This document shows positions 5,548 through 5,668 of a DNA stretch of 5,668 nucleotides, piece after piece. A program made the position numbers and the translations under genes. Below the pieces are notes generated by a model. That model did no database searches, was not told the origin of the DNA, and was given only the letters and a program-made list of their open reading frames with translations. Position 1 is the stretch's first letter; each line of letters opens with the position of its first letter. Source of the stretch: Bacillota bacterium (GTDB lineage: Bacteria > Bacillota > UBA4882 > UBA8346); NCBI GenBank assembly GCA_003501335.1, contig DNPQ01000578.1, positions 1-5,668 of the forward strand, in the 5' to 3' direction.

Positions 5548-5574
5548 CAGTTGTTCGGAAATTCCGAATAACTG
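5548..5574. promoter_or_regulatory. 27-base near-perfect palindrome upstream of UDG-like gene, candidate operator
   Basis: The two 13-base arms (5548-5560, CAGTTGTTCGGAA; 5562-5574, TTCCGAATAACTG) are reverse complements except at one position, around a single central A (5561). It lies 33 bases upstream of the UDG-like start, just before the ribosome binding site, in a position suited to an operator or a leader hairpin. No T run follows on either strand, so it is not a canonical terminator. It does not match the Gram-positive LexA box (CGAAC-N4-GTTCG). Confidence 0.5.
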
Positions 5575-5617
5575 AATCAGCCTTTGCTTAAATAATACAG
5601 CCTGTGACGGATCAATT

Positions 5618-5668
5618 TTACTTTTTTGAAGTAGATTCTTCAGAAGCTTCGCCTTTAAAGACCAAAAT
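5618..5668 (-). CDS. Possible C-terminal end of an upstream minus-strand gene
   Basis: Read from the window edge, one minus-strand frame encodes 16 residues, ILVFKGEASEESTSKK, and stops at TAA (5620-5618). A charged, Ser/Lys-rich tail ending in KK is typical of a protein C-terminus. The stop lies before the 27-base palindrome and the UDG-like ribosome binding site, which would make a sensible gene boundary. A second frame, continuous with the UDG-like gene, is also open over the same bases, so the choice is not settled. The fragment is too short to identify. Confidence 0.25.
   Translation of the reverse strand: MLVFKGEASEESTSKK

Noticed and set aside
5548..5574. LexA/SOS box upstream of the UDG-like gene
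   Set aside because: The palindrome has TTCGGAA-A-TTCCGAA, not the CGAAC-N4-GTTCG spacing and bases of the Gram-positive SOS box.

Overview
The window looks like chromosomal DNA of a low-to-mid GC, Gram-positive-type bacterium, probably Bacillota (Clostridia or Negativicutes-like). I infer this from strong AGGAGG-type ribosome binding sites, two TTG start codons, a TrpB2-type tryptophan synthase beta chain and a Cys-lipidated lipoprotein. The exact taxon cannot be read from the sequence.

Layout from left to right. (1) Positions 1-902 (+) hold the 3' two thirds of a TrpB2-like PLP enzyme, cut by the window edge and followed by a long, nearly perfect hairpin (912-960). (2) Positions 961-1233 have no convincing gene, but hold an imperfect nested stem-loop and a 44-codon minus-strand frame that I do not recognise. 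(3) Positions 1234-2943 (-) encode an exported 569-residue protein made of beta-propeller-like repeats. (4) Positions 3055-3300 (+) hold a small, weakly supported hypothetical ORF, followed by about 300 bases of very AT-rich, apparently noncoding DNA. (5) Positions 3601-4701 (+) encode a lipoprotein: signal peptide with lipobox, Gly/Ser-rich linker, then seven tandem repeats of 44-48 residues, each with a PCYW (once PCFW) motif, most simply a seven-bladed propeller. (6) Positions 4813-5514 (-) encode a uracil-DNA-glycosylase-superfamily protein, preceded by a 27-base near-perfect palindrome that could be an operator. The last 51 bases may carry the tail of another minus-strand gene.

The flanking genes (trpB2-like and UDG-like) are ordinary housekeeping-type genes of clearly higher GC. 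In the 60-base lines I counted, 421-480 has 33 G/C and 5341-5400 has 34. The middle block is much more AT-rich: 1261-1320 has 20 and 3361-3420 has 8. The middle thus reads as an accessory island carrying two exported, repeat-built, probably beta-propeller proteins. No gene-to-gene functional coupling is visible beyond that shared surface or periplasmic theme. I found no CRISPR array, tRNA, rRNA, transposase or recognisable defence system.
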